A stretch of DNA of 64,000 nt from Porphyromonadaceae bacterium UBA7048 (lineage in GTDB: Bacteria; Bacteroidota; Bacteroidia; Bacteroidales; Muribaculaceae). The number at the start of each line of letters is the position of its first letter. Within the stretch, counting starts at the first letter, position 1. The DNA is taken from the NCBI GenBank assembly GCA_002493945.1, contig DLAL01000047.1, positions 41,499-105,498 on the forward strand, given 5' to 3'. The notes beneath the pieces were generated by a model. It had not been told where the DNA came from. It saw only the letters and a list, made by a program, of their open reading frames with translations, and searched no databases. Shown in pieces: positions 43,281-53,754 of this stretch. Made by a program: the position numbers and the translations under genes.

Positions 43281-43507
43281 GATATCCCGTTTCTTTATCC
43301 CAATTTCCAATTCCGATTTTTCAATAATCCTTTTGCCTCATAATCTGTGTTATGATAAATAGACGTGCGTTGAACCGCCCTCTTTCTAACGGAATCCCGA
43401 ATTATCAGATTTCAGTGAAGCTACCCGATTGATGCATTTTTTTGTTTTCAAGGTTAGGAAATCTCGTGTGCCGTGGTTTAGATAGATACCACTGGAGCAT
43501 CCGAGCA

Positions 43508-44090
43508 AGCGGCCGAGCGGTTGTGCGGCAGAAGCATCAGTTTTCGATATCCCTTGTCGCCGGACAGAACCATAACAGGCTCGTATATTCCGGAACCGAC
43601 AACATAAAAGATTCGTACGGCGTGACCTTTGCCTCGGGAAACATACGGTATCGCTTTCAGACGAAGAAGTACTCATTCTCCGCGTTCACCGGAGCGGGCT
43701 TCGAACCATCCCGTAAGAGTGCAACTGCAGGCCATCTACTACTGGAAGTCATTCAATATACTTGCGTCGTGGGGCAATCCTGTGCGCAATCTGACCGGAA
43801 ACTCGAACATCGTCATTCACGGCCGCAGTTTCCACATGCTCTCGGCCGGCTGGGGCAACGGCAAGTGGACCATCAGTCTGTCGGCCAAAAATATCTTCAA
43901 CCGGGGATGGCGTTCGGAGACGTGGCACAGGCAGTCGCCGCTTTTCTGCGAGACAGTCCGGTACTTCAATCCGTCGGCGCATTCGAGTCTGAATATCTCT
44001 GTCACCTACACCGTCAGCTACGGAAAGAAGGTCCGTCATGGCAACGAGACGGAGACGCACGACAACGCTCCTTCAGCCATCATGCAGTGA
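43508..44090 (+). pseudogene. Remnant of an outer-membrane beta-barrel protein, frameshifted and lacking its N-terminus
   Basis: Two frames together read like the last strands of a TonB-receptor-like barrel. Frame one (to about 43702) reads HQFSISLVAGQNHNRLVYSG, YGVTFASGNIRYRFQTKKY and SFSAFTGAGFE. Frame two (from about 43719) reads VQLQAIYYWKSFNILASWGN, FHMLSAGWGNGKWTISLSAK, NIFNRGWRSE and SLNISVTYTVSYGKKVRHGN, ending SAIMQ. That ending resembles Bacteroidetes outer-membrane barrel family proteins of about 800 residues. Neither frame has a plausible start or signal peptide, and roughly three quarters of the expected protein is absent. The frameshift falls between 43702 and 43719. The left border is approximate. 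Confidence 0.7.
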
Positions 44091-44096
44091 CGGGCG

Positions 44097-45068
44097 CTAC
44101 CGCATGACCGCCGATGACAGACGGCGCATGAATCCCTGTCCCGCGTAGGATGCCAGAGCGGCCAGACGGTTCTTCAGCATCACATTTCCGTCGCGGATGA
44201 CGGCAGCTCTCAGTGTCACGATTTCCTGCCAGCATCTGTCGGCGGTCTCATTCATAAAGGCCCGGTCACAGCCGGGTCTTTTCTTCATTGTGCCGACACA
44301 TAGATTGAAGATGTTGAAGAGAGAACTGAACCGACGGCTGCGGGCTGCTGCCTCGGCTTTAGGAAAACGGCGTTCCACGAAACTCTGTATCTGCCCCGTG
44401 GCCCACAGCGCATCGAGGCGGTCTTCCGACCAGTTGTTGATGAAACTCGACGGATTCGGGCGGTAAAAGTAGACTGTCGAATCCGTGACGGCAATTTTGC
44501 GGGAACGGCTGTAGAACCGCGGGCATGCCTCAAGGTCCTCGTAGCGGCGTCCTTCCGCGAAGAGGTTTTCGTGAGCGAAGATGTCCCTGCGGTACAGTTT
44601 GGCCCACGCTGATTCATGGAAGGCGCGGTTGCGGTACAGCGTACGGATGACGGCCTCTTCTGCGTCGTATATAGCCGTCGGTCCACGGTGTGAAGCGCCG
44701 CGCATATCCTGTGTGAACTGCCCCACTGCGATGTCGCAGTTGTCATTCGTCAGGAGTATGCGCTGAAGCGATTCAAGCGCGCCGGGCAGAAGCATGTCGT
44801 CGGAATCAACAAACGCTATGTACTCGCCACGGGCCTCCGCTATACCCCGGTTGCGGGCATGAGAGACCCCTGCTCCACCCTCCCGTATGTAGCGCACCGT
44901 AGCCGGCGAGCCTTCGGCGGCACGGCGGCATATCCCGGTTGAGCCGTCGGTCGAGCCATCGTCAATGAGTATAAGCTCGAGTGCGACGCCGGCTTGCGCG
45001 AGTATGCTGTCGATGCACTCCTGCAGGTAGGCTGCGGTGTTATGTACGGGAACTATTACCGAAATCAT
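44097..45068 (-). CDS. Family 2 glycosyltransferase
   Basis: GT2 enzymes transfer a sugar from an NDP-sugar to a glycan or lipid acceptor at the cytoplasmic face of the membrane. The 323-residue protein starts with SVIVPVHNTAAYLQECIDSI and has the GT-A features LILIDDGSTDGST, GGAGVSHARNRGI and the metal-binding YIAFVDSDDMLLPGALE. No membrane segments are clear. It follows the GHL10 gene by 7 bases and converges on the barrel pseudogene. The sugar and acceptor are unknown. Confidence 0.9.
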   Translation of the reverse strand: MISVIVPVHNTAAYLQECIDSILAQAGVALELILIDDGSTDGSTGICRRAAEGSPATVRYIREGGAGVSHARNRGIAEARGEYIAFVDSDDMLLPGALESLQRILLTNDNCDIAVGQFTQDMRGASHRGPTAIYDAEEAVIRTLYRNRAFHESAWAKLYRRDIFAHENLFAEGRRYEDLEACPRFYSRSRKIAVTDSTVYFYRPNPSSFINNWSEDRLDALWATGQIQSFVERRFPKAEAAARSRRFSSLFNIFNLCVGTMKKRPGCDRAFMNETADRCWQEIVTLRAAVIRDGNVMLKNRLAALASYAGQGFMRRLSSAVMR

Positions 45069-45075
45069 CGCAAGG

Positions 45076-46566
45076 TCACTGGATTACGACAGGGGCTGAC
45101 GGCGCTGACTCATTGTTCACGCGGTCGAGCGCCGTGACGACATAGATGCCGGGGCACGACACGGAATAGCTGCATTCGGCCACGACGTCTACGAGCGCTT
45201 CGGGATTCTCGATGTCGATGTCACGCCGGCTCTCGAAGCGATAGATGCAGTAGCGCACTACGTCGGTCGACTTGCTGCGGGGCGCTTCAGGTGCCTTCCA
45301 TGTGAAAGATCTGTCGCCCGAAGGACGGATGTCGCTCACTGCGTCGGGCTGACTGTCGGATATCCAGGGATAGGACGGCACGAGCGCGGGTGTCCGCTGA
45401 TATTCTGCGGTGAGTGAATCGGCTATGCCGCCTTTGTTACGCACCAGTTCGTAGGCCGGCCACCAGCAGTTGCCGGTGATGTTGCCGCACTGTCGCGTGA
45501 GCTGTACCTTGTGAGCCAGCTGGGTGGGATTGGCCGACGGCGCGATGTCAGGTTTGGTCATCGTCCGTGCCACATCCTGCCCTATATAGAGGTGGCGCGA
45601 ATGTCCGGCGTTCTCATTCCACCAGTCTATCAGAGTGAGATAGGAGGCCGATTTGTGCTCGAGTTCCCAGTACAGCTGCGGCAGCAGATAGTCAATCCAG
45701 CCTTCGCGCTCCCACTTGAGCACATCGGCGTACAGGGCGTCATAGTTCTCAAGGCCTTTTGTGTCGCTGCCGCACGGATCGGTCGATTTGTTGCGGTAAA
45801 TGCCGAAGGGGCTGATGCCGAAGCGCACCCACGGTTTCTTGGCCGCGATGCGTCTGTGGATGTCTTCGATGAGAAGGTCCACATTATGACGGCGCCAGTC
45901 GCCTCGATCCATGTTTTTGCCGTATCGGGCATAGGACTTGTCGTCGGGAAAGGGCTTGCCGGCGATGGGATAGGGGTAGAAATAATCGTCGAAATGAATT
46001 CCGTCGACATCATAGCGCGCAAGTATATCGTCGACAACTTTGCCGATGAACTCGCGGTTTTCCGGAATACCAGGGTCGAAGTATAGCTTGCCGCCGTAGC
46101 GCACGAAGCGCTCGGGATGCGAACGGTAGATGTGGCCTTTCGGCAGGGCCGCTATCTGCTTCGTATTGGATGTCACGCGGTAGGGGTTGAGCCACGCATG
46201 CAGCTCCATGCCGCGCTTGTGGCACTGGCTGATCATGAATTCGAGCGGATCCCAATATGGCACGGGAGCCTTTCCTCCGTCGGTAAGAAAGCAGCTCCAC
46301 GGCTCGAGACGGCTGTCGTAGAAAGCGTCGGCCTGCGGGCGCACCTGAAAGATGACGGCATTGATGCCCATAGCTTTGAGGCTGTCGAGCTGACGGCAGA
46401 GATAATCCTTGTTGGCGGCCGTGCTCTGGCGCTTGTACTGCTCCTGATAGACGGTGTGCATCCATGCACCGCGGAATTCGCGTTTGGGATTCTGCGCGGC
46501 CATGTCGGCACAGCCGGCTGCCAAGGCCAGCATAACGGACATGCCTAAGAGCTGATATCTTTTCAT
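45076..46566 (-). CDS. GHL10-family (DUF187) exported glycoside hydrolase-like protein
   Basis: With the ATG at 46566 the protein has 496 residues, a signal peptide and a Cys in ALAAGCADM that may be a lipobox. The GHL10 barrel spans about 30-380. It includes REFRGAWMHTVYQEQYKRQS, LKAMGINAVIFQVRPQADAF, LHAWLNPYRVTSN, YDVDGIHFDDYFYPYP (the likely acidic catalytic centre), FGISPFGIYRNKST and WIDYLLPQLYWELEHKSASY. A C-terminal fibronectin III-like domain spans about 395-495. Relatives may act on peptidoglycan or other glycans; the substrate is uncertain. The 24-residue upstream extension to 46638 is not signal-like. A near-consensus -7 box TAACTTCG is on the minus strand at 46600-46593. Confidence 0.85.
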   Translation of the reverse strand: MKRYQLLGMSVMLALAAGCADMAAQNPKREFRGAWMHTVYQEQYKRQSTAANKDYLCRQLDSLKAMGINAVIFQVRPQADAFYDSRLEPWSCFLTDGGKAPVPYWDPLEFMISQCHKRGMELHAWLNPYRVTSNTKQIAALPKGHIYRSHPERFVRYGGKLYFDPGIPENREFIGKVVDDILARYDVDGIHFDDYFYPYPIAGKPFPDDKSYARYGKNMDRGDWRRHNVDLLIEDIHRRIAAKKPWVRFGISPFGIYRNKSTDPCGSDTKGLENYDALYADVLKWEREGWIDYLLPQLYWELEHKSASYLTLIDWWNENAGHSRHLYIGQDVARTMTKPDIAPSANPTQLAHKVQLTRQCGNITGNCWWPAYELVRNKGGIADSLTAEYQRTPALVPSYPWISDSQPDAVSDIRPSGDRSFTWKAPEAPRSKSTDVVRYCIYRFESRRDIDIENPEALVDVVAECSYSVSCPGIYVVTALDRVNNESAPSAPVVIQ

Positions 46567-46629
46567 ATTCATCATGTGGGAATTGATATGTGCGAAGTTA
46601 GTAAAAATGACGCATATATGCAAGAAAAC

Positions 46630-46665
46630 AGCGTCCATGCTCTCCGTAGGGAGCGCGTGGACGCT
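46630..46665 (-). terminator. Terminator of the trigger factor gene
   Basis: AGCGTCCA (46630-46637) pairs with TGGACGCT (46658-46665), with a second inner GCTC/GAGC stem. On the minus strand it is followed by GTTTTCTTGC. Confidence 0.75.
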
Positions 46666-46712
46666 GAATATTGCAGTCTCCCGCAGGAAGACTACGGGGC
46701 TATGGAAAATTT

Positions 46713-48119
46713 TTATTCTGCAGGAGTCTCTTCTGCTGCTACCGAAGCACCGGATGCGTTGTTGAGGGCATCTACGATGGTGCGGAATTCGTCGAGCGAA
46801 ACAGTCTTCTCGTCGAGTTTCACGGCGTTGTGGATGGACTGGAAGAGCTTGTTGTTGAATGCAGTGTGCACGAGCTGACGGCGCTGCTGTTCGTCCTTGA
46901 GCATATTCTCGACGAAGTAGTCAAGCATCTGGTCGGCCATGTGAGCCATGCCGTACTGCTGGAGCTGCTGCATGCCGAACATGCGGGCTGCTGCCTTGAC
47001 ATCGTCTTCGGAAATCTTGACTTCGAGCTGCTCTGCGGCCTTGTTCTCGATGATTTCCCACTTGATGCCGGGGATGTTGCGCTCTACGATGCCGTCGATG
47101 TCTTCTTCCTTGATCTCGCTGTTGCTGCGGAGCATGAATTTGCGGAGGAAGGCAAGGGGGAGAGCCATGCCTGCGCCGTAGGTCTCCATGAGGTAGTCTT
47201 CGGCGTTGCGTGTGAAGAGCGAGTTGCTGTTGGGCTGGAGGGCCTGTGCAATCATCTCGGAGATAGCCTTGCGGTACTCTTCTTCGTTGTGTACCTTGTC
47301 GGCACCGAACACCTTGTTGTAGAATTCCTCACCGAGTTCGGCAGGCTTGTTGACGATGAATTCGGCGATGCTGATTTCGAAGTTGCCGCGGGCGTTCTCC
47401 ACTTTGTCGCGGTCGATGTGGAGCATGGAAGCGAGTTCGGCTTCGTTGCCTTCGCAGGTATTGAAGGGGTTGAACACGACTTTGTCGCCCACCTTCGTGC
47501 CTTCGAATTTCTTTGCTTCTTCTTCCGACTTGAAGAGGAACGGAGCGAGGATGCCGTCGTTCACCTGGATAGCGTCTTCGCCTTCCTTGATGGTGCCGTC
47601 CTCGTTGAGCTGCATGATGGTGCCCTTGACGAGAGCGCGTTCGGCATATTCCTGAGCGGGTTCCTGAGTGCCGGCCTGCTGGCGGAGGTTCTTGTCCTGC
47701 TCGTTGATCATGTCTTCGCTGACAGCGATGTTATAGAAGGGAAGAGTGGTGTTGGCGAAGTCGATGTTGAGTTCGGGAGCGAAGCCTACTTCGAAGCGGA
47801 ATTCGTAGTCGGTCTTCACGAGGTCGATGGCTTCGTCAGCCACGGGAAGAGGACGGCCGAGAAGGTCGAGTTTGTTGTCCTCTACATATTTCAGGCAGGC
47901 ATCTGCGGTGATTTCGTTGAGCACATGAGCTTTGACGTCGTTGCCGAAGCGCTTGCGGAGGGTGGCCATGTCAACGTGTCCTTTGCGGAAACCGGGAATC
48001 TGACGGGTCTGGCCTATTTCCTTGAGTTCTTTCTTCACGCGGTCGGCGTAATCGGATTCTGTAATCCGTACGACGATATAACCTTCGAGGTCGTTCGTCT
48101 TTTCGAGTGTTACGTCCAT
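46713..48119 (-). CDS. tig: Trigger factor, ribosome-associated chaperone
   Basis: Trigger factor binds nascent chains at the ribosome exit. The 468-residue protein has the N-terminal ribosome-binding domain (MDVTLEKTNDLEGYIVVRI, then RQIPGFRKGHVDMATLRKRF in the signature-loop region). A diverged PPIase/insert region spans about 150-250 (ALVKGTIMQLNEDGTIKEG). The helical C-terminal chaperone arms start near PAELGEEFYNKVFGADKVHN and run to the Ala/Glu-rich end. Its size and divergence are usual for Bacteroidetes. It is monocistronic, with a good promoter and a terminator. The genes clpP and clpX, which follow tig in many bacteria, are not here. Confidence 0.92.
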   Translation of the reverse strand: MDVTLEKTNDLEGYIVVRITESDYADRVKKELKEIGQTRQIPGFRKGHVDMATLRKRFGNDVKAHVLNEITADACLKYVEDNKLDLLGRPLPVADEAIDLVKTDYEFRFEVGFAPELNIDFANTTLPFYNIAVSEDMINEQDKNLRQQAGTQEPAQEYAERALVKGTIMQLNEDGTIKEGEDAIQVNDGILAPFLFKSEEEAKKFEGTKVGDKVVFNPFNTCEGNEAELASMLHIDRDKVENARGNFEISIAEFIVNKPAELGEEFYNKVFGADKVHNEEEYRKAISEMIAQALQPNSNSLFTRNAEDYLMETYGAGMALPLAFLRKFMLRSNSEIKEEDIDGIVERNIPGIKWEIIENKAAEQLEVKISEDDVKAAARMFGMQQLQQYGMAHMADQMLDYFVENMLKDEQQRRQLVHTAFNNKLFQSIHNAVKLDEKTVSLDEFRTIVDALNNASGASVAAEETPAE

Positions 48120-48193
48120 TTGGGGTCTATTTCTGTTATTGAATTATTTCGTTAAAACGCGTGCTGAGGCGGTTCGATGCCTCAACCGAAGTG

Positions 48194-48224
48194 CAAAATT
48201 AGTATTAATTATTGTATTAATCAA
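48194..48224 (-). promoter_or_regulatory. Promoter of tig
   Basis: On the minus strand TAATTTTG (48201-48194) fits the -7 consensus and TTG at 48224-48222 gives the -33 with a 20-base spacer. The leader is about 70 bases. Confidence 0.7.
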
Positions 48225-48321
48225 CTTTCTCAGCGTTTTTTATGCTTATTTCGCTTTTTGACGGCCTCTTCTGAAGGCTGTCTGCGAGTGATAGAACGCC
48301 GAAAATGCCGATTTTGTTTTG

Positions 48322-49305
48322 TCAACGGGTGGGCTCGACGGGGAGGATGCGCCCGTCTTTGCCGAAATGCAGCTCATCGATGCAGACCTGACGGTGTATG
48401 CCGGGATGGTCGGACAGGTATTCGGGGTCAATCGAGTGATAGACGATAATCCACCGGTCTGTGCCGGGCAGACGAAGTACCGAATTGTGAGCCGGACCGT
48501 AGATGCCTTTGTCCGGACGCTGGATGAGAACAACCGGCTCGGCGGCGACTTCAATCGGCCCAAGGGGCGAACGCGATGTGCCGTAGGCCACGTGGTAGTT
48601 GGGCGAACCAGTGTCGTCGACCGACCACATGAAGTAGTACAGGCCGTCGCGGTAGAACACGTAGGGAGCTTCGCGGTAGGCGTAGTCGGCAAGGGTGCCT
48701 CCCTGAGGAGTCATCACTGTGACGGTAGCGTCCTTGACCGACTTCATGTCGTCGTTGAGTTCGGCTCCGGCCATGTAGCCGTTGCCCCAGTAGAGATAGG
48801 ACTTGCCTGACACTGGGTCAGTGAACACGTCCACGTCAATCTGCTGGCCGCATCCTGCCGGCGACTCTGTGATTATCGGATGCCCGAGGTCCCTGAACGG
48901 TCCTGTGGGCGAGTCCGCTATGGCCAGACCTATCTGCTTGCCGCTGTCGTCGACCGGATTACCGCTGTAATAGAAAAAATAGCGGTACTTGCCGTCAATC
49001 TTTTTCTCCTCGATGCAGGGCGCCCATGCGTTGCCGTTGGCCCAGGGGACGGCGTCGGACTTGAGGTCGAGTGCTATGCCCTCCTCTTTCCACTCCTTGA
49101 GGTCGGAGGATGAGAAGATGGTGAAGTACCATCCGCCCCACCCCGGCTCGCCGTCGGTGGTGGAGTAGATGTAGTACTTTCCGGTGTTCTCCGAGTAGAG
49201 AATCTCGGGATCGGCATGATACCCCGGAAGCACGGGGTTGGACGCAAGCAGAGCTGTCGCGCTCATGCCGCAAGCAGCAGTCAAAATAAGGAATCTGTTT
49301 TTCAT
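48322..49305 (-). CDS. Exported glycoside hydrolase family 43 enzyme
   Basis: GH43 enzymes are inverting arabinofuranosidases, xylosidases or related exo/endo enzymes. The 327-residue protein has a signal peptide (about 1-22) and the five-bladed propeller motifs: catalytic base Asp32 in LPGYHADPEILYSENTGKYY, the pKa-tuning Asp157 in GCGQQIDVDVF followed by SYLYWGNGYM, and catalytic acid Glu212 in DYAYREAPYVFYRDG. It follows the PurF-type gene by only 14 bases on the same strand, which is an odd partner, and may be co-transcribed with glnN and purF. The substrate cannot be set from the sequence alone. Confidence 0.9.
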   Translation of the reverse strand: MKNRFLILTAACGMSATALLASNPVLPGYHADPEILYSENTGKYYIYSTTDGEPGWGGWYFTIFSSSDLKEWKEEGIALDLKSDAVPWANGNAWAPCIEEKKIDGKYRYFFYYSGNPVDDSGKQIGLAIADSPTGPFRDLGHPIITESPAGCGQQIDVDVFTDPVSGKSYLYWGNGYMAGAELNDDMKSVKDATVTVMTPQGGTLADYAYREAPYVFYRDGLYYFMWSVDDTGSPNYHVAYGTSRSPLGPIEVAAEPVVLIQRPDKGIYGPAHNSVLRLPGTDRWIIVYHSIDPEYLSDHPGIHRQVCIDELHFGKDGRILPVEPTR

Positions 49306-49319
49306 GGATGTAAGTCTGA

Positions 49320-51218
49320 TTAATTCATAGGATTATATCTCACCGAGCGGCAGCGCTCGTAGTAGTCGATGAACGCGCGGTTGACGAGCCGCGTGCCGCC
49401 GGGAGTGGGATAGTTGCCGCTGAAATACCAGTCGCCGGGCGACGACGGTACGGCCGCATGGAGTCCGTCGAGGCTCTGGAAGAGGATGTCTACACGGGCG
49501 TTGATTTCGTCCGGACGGAGCATACGCGCCATCTTCGCGGCAATCTCGCGGTCGGTGTAGCAGTCGTACAGACGCTTGACCACGTTGACCTGCTCGGCTG
49601 CCGGAAGGTCGGCATTGCGCAGGGCGTCGCGATAAACCTCGTCGATAAGGCTCTGGCGGCCGTCCTCCTCAAGCAGTGCTATCATGGCGCGGAATGCCGC
49701 GAGTTCGTCGAGATTGGGCATGTCGATGCCGTAGTAATCGGGGTAGCGCACCTGAGGCGACGACGACACGACGATGATGCGCTTCGGACCGAGGCGGTCG
49801 AGTATGCGGAGGATGGACTGGCGCAGAGTGGTGCCGCGCACTATGCTGTCGTCGATGACCACCAGTGTGTCCACGCCGGGGCGCGCACAGCCGTAAGTGA
49901 CGTCGTAGACGTGCGTGGCCAGGTCGTTGCGCGAGGTGCCCTCAGCGATGAAGGTGCGCAGTTTGATGTCCTTGATGGCTATCTTCTCGATGCGGATTTT
50001 GCGGCGCAGTATCTCCTCTATGCGTCCCGGTGTGAGCGCACCGGAGGCCGACAGTTCGGTGATTTCATCCTTTCGGCGCGAGTCGAGGCGGCGGTTGAGC
50101 TCCTCGACCATACCGATGAAAGCTACTTCGGCGGTATTGGGGATGAAGGAGAACACCGTCGTGTCGAAGCGGTCCTCTATCATGGAGCACAGTTCGGGCA
50201 CGATGTTGGCACCGAGAGCCTTGCGCTCGCGATAGATGTCGGCGTCGCTGCCGCGCGAGAAGTAGACGCGCTCGAAGGAGCAGCGCTGATTTGATATCTC
50301 GGGAAGTATGCGGCGGATATCGACGTTTCCGGCCCGGTCGGTGAGCACGGCGCAGCCGGGCTGCAGCTCGTGGACCTGGCTGATGGGGACGTCGAACACC
50401 GTCTGTATGACAGGCCGCTCGGATGCCACCACGGCTATCTCGTCGTTACAGTAGTAGAAAGCCGGACGGATGCCGCGCGGGTCGCGCAGCGCGAAGGTCG
50501 ACCCCGAGCCGGTGGCACCGCAGATGACGTAACCGCCGTCCCACGCCGGGGCGGCACCTTCGAGCACATTCGCCATATTGATTTCGAGTTCAATCTGACG
50601 GGCCAGTTCTGGATCCTGAAGAGTGTCGCGGTACTGACGGTACACGCGGTGGTTCTCCTTGTCAAGGGCGTTGCCGAGCTGCTCGAGAAGCAGGACGGTG
50701 TCGCTGTAGATGCGCGGATGCTGTCCCGAGGCCACGACGCGGTTGAAAATCTCGTCGACGTTGGTCATGTTGAAGTTGCCGCAGAGCAGCAGGGCGCGCG
50801 AGCGCCAGTTGTTGCGCCGCAGGAAGGGGTGGGTGTACTCCATGCCGCTTCGGCCGGTGGTGCTGTACCGGAGATGGCCCATGTAGATTTCGCCGACGAA
50901 AGGCGCGTAAGCCTCGACCTCGCGCGCGTCGAGCGAATTGAGTTTCTGAGGGAGCTTGCGCCCCACCTCGGCGAAAATCTCGTCGATGGCTCCCGCGCCG
51001 AGGGCGCGCTGACGGTAGGCGTATTCGTAGCCGGGCAGCGCGTTGAGCTTGATGACGCCGATGCCGGCAGCCTCCTGACCCCGGTTGTGCTGTTTCTCCA
51101 TGAGGAGGTACAGACGGTCCAGGGCGTAGGAGTAGCTGCCGTATCGCTGCTTGAAGTACGAAAGCGGCTTGAGTAGGCGAATCATCGCCACGCCACATTC
51201 ATGCTTGAGTGTCTCCAT
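49320..51218 (-). CDS. purF: Amidophosphoribosyltransferase-type glutamine amidotransferase (PurF family)
   Basis: PurF uses glutamine and PRPP to make phosphoribosylamine, the first step of purine synthesis. The protein begins METLKHECGVAMIRLLKPL, so the N-terminal nucleophile Cys8 would be exposed by processing. The glutaminase domain continues with LMEKQHNRGQEAAGIGVIKL and MGHLRYSTTGRSGMEYTHPF. The phosphoribosyltransferase domain has the PRPP loop VDTLVVIDDSIVRGTTLRQS. At 632 residues it is longer than E. coli PurF (505), with about 100 extra C-terminal residues. This long type is found across Bacteroidales, some of which also have a short PurF. Its ATG directly follows the glnN stop with no gap. 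Confidence 0.82.
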   Translation of the reverse strand: METLKHECGVAMIRLLKPLSYFKQRYGSYSYALDRLYLLMEKQHNRGQEAAGIGVIKLNALPGYEYAYRQRALGAGAIDEIFAEVGRKLPQKLNSLDAREVEAYAPFVGEIYMGHLRYSTTGRSGMEYTHPFLRRNNWRSRALLLCGNFNMTNVDEIFNRVVASGQHPRIYSDTVLLLEQLGNALDKENHRVYRQYRDTLQDPELARQIELEINMANVLEGAAPAWDGGYVICGATGSGSTFALRDPRGIRPAFYYCNDEIAVVASERPVIQTVFDVPISQVHELQPGCAVLTDRAGNVDIRRILPEISNQRCSFERVYFSRGSDADIYRERKALGANIVPELCSMIEDRFDTTVFSFIPNTAEVAFIGMVEELNRRLDSRRKDEITELSASGALTPGRIEEILRRKIRIEKIAIKDIKLRTFIAEGTSRNDLATHVYDVTYGCARPGVDTLVVIDDSIVRGTTLRQSILRILDRLGPKRIIVVSSSPQVRYPDYYGIDMPNLDELAAFRAMIALLEEDGRQSLIDEVYRDALRNADLPAAEQVNVVKRLYDCYTDREIAAKMARMLRPDEINARVDILFQSLDGLHAAVPSSPGDWYFSGNYPTPGGTRLVNRAFIDYYERCRSVRYNPMN

Positions 51219-53408
<2,190 letters not shown>

Positions 53409-53421
53409 ATTTCTAATTAAG

Positions 53422-53604
53422 TTACGAAACATTCATTAAAAAAATCGCCCGGCCGTGCGTGTGCGTGGTCGGGTGGGCTGCGGAGAGTGGAGAGGTGGCG
53501 GTGAAGGTGTGAGATATTGCGCTGCGCTTAGGGTCGGCCATCGAGCCGACTGAACTGCGGGAACCGGGACAAATCTCCCTGACGGGGCGGGATGTCGTTT
53601 TCAT
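53422..53604 (-). CDS. Possible leader ORF in front of glnN
   Basis: A 60-codon ORF starts about 17 bases after the predicted transcript start and stops 14 bases before the glnN ATG, so it spans nearly the whole leader. The product starts MKTTSRPVREIC and is rich in Ser, Thr, His and Arg. It matches nothing I know and has no obvious run of regulatory codons. The terminator-like hairpin lies within its last third. It may be a translated leader or chance. Confidence 0.3.
   Translation of the reverse strand: MKTTSRPVREICPGSRSSVGSMADPKRSAISHTFTATSPLSAAHPTTHTHGRAIFLMNVS
53438..53473 (-). terminator. Attenuator-like terminator inside the glnN leader
   Basis: On the minus strand CCCGACC (53473-53467) pairs with GGCCGGG (53454-53448) with one A-C mismatch, followed by CGA and seven T (53444-53438). 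It lies 30 bases upstream of the glnN ATG and downstream of the predicted promoter. Confidence 0.55.
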
Positions 53605-53627
53605 ATCTTTTTACCTTTTTTCCGCCG

Positions 53628-53659
53628 CAAAGTTACGCTTTTTCCACGGCCCTGCCAAA
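53628..53659 (-). promoter_or_regulatory. Promoter of the glnN operon
   Basis: On the minus strand TAACTTTG (53635-53628) is a perfect -7 box, with TTTG at 53659-53656 and a 20-base spacer. It gives a leader of about 210 bases. Confidence 0.75.
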
Positions 53660-53667
53660 TTTTTGCC

Positions 53668-53689
53668 CCATATTTTTCACCATATTTTT
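53668..53689. promoter_or_regulatory. Tandem CCATATTTTT repeats between divergent glnN and gcv promoters
   Basis: CCATATTTTT occurs at 53668-53677 and 53680-53689, 12 bases apart, exactly between the two divergent -33 elements. It is a candidate shared operator. Confidence 0.45.
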
Positions 53690-53690
53690 A

Positions 53691-53722
53691 TTTGTGAATG
53701 TGAAAGTTTATTCTTACTTTTG
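53691..53722 (+). promoter_or_regulatory. Promoter of the lplA-gcv operon
   Basis: TACTTTTG (53715-53722) fits the -7 consensus and TTTG at 53691-53694 the -33, with a 20-base spacer. The transcript would start near 53729, 26 bases before the ATG. Confidence 0.75.
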
Positions 53723-53754
53723 GGGAGTCAAACATATATTAATGATTCGACTGT

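Noticed and set aside
43442..44107. A continuous 221-codon plus-strand ORF as an intact gene
   Set aside because: Its N-terminal 27 residues and everything after about 43702 do not look like protein sequence, while the barrel pattern continues in another frame. It was treated as a pseudogene.
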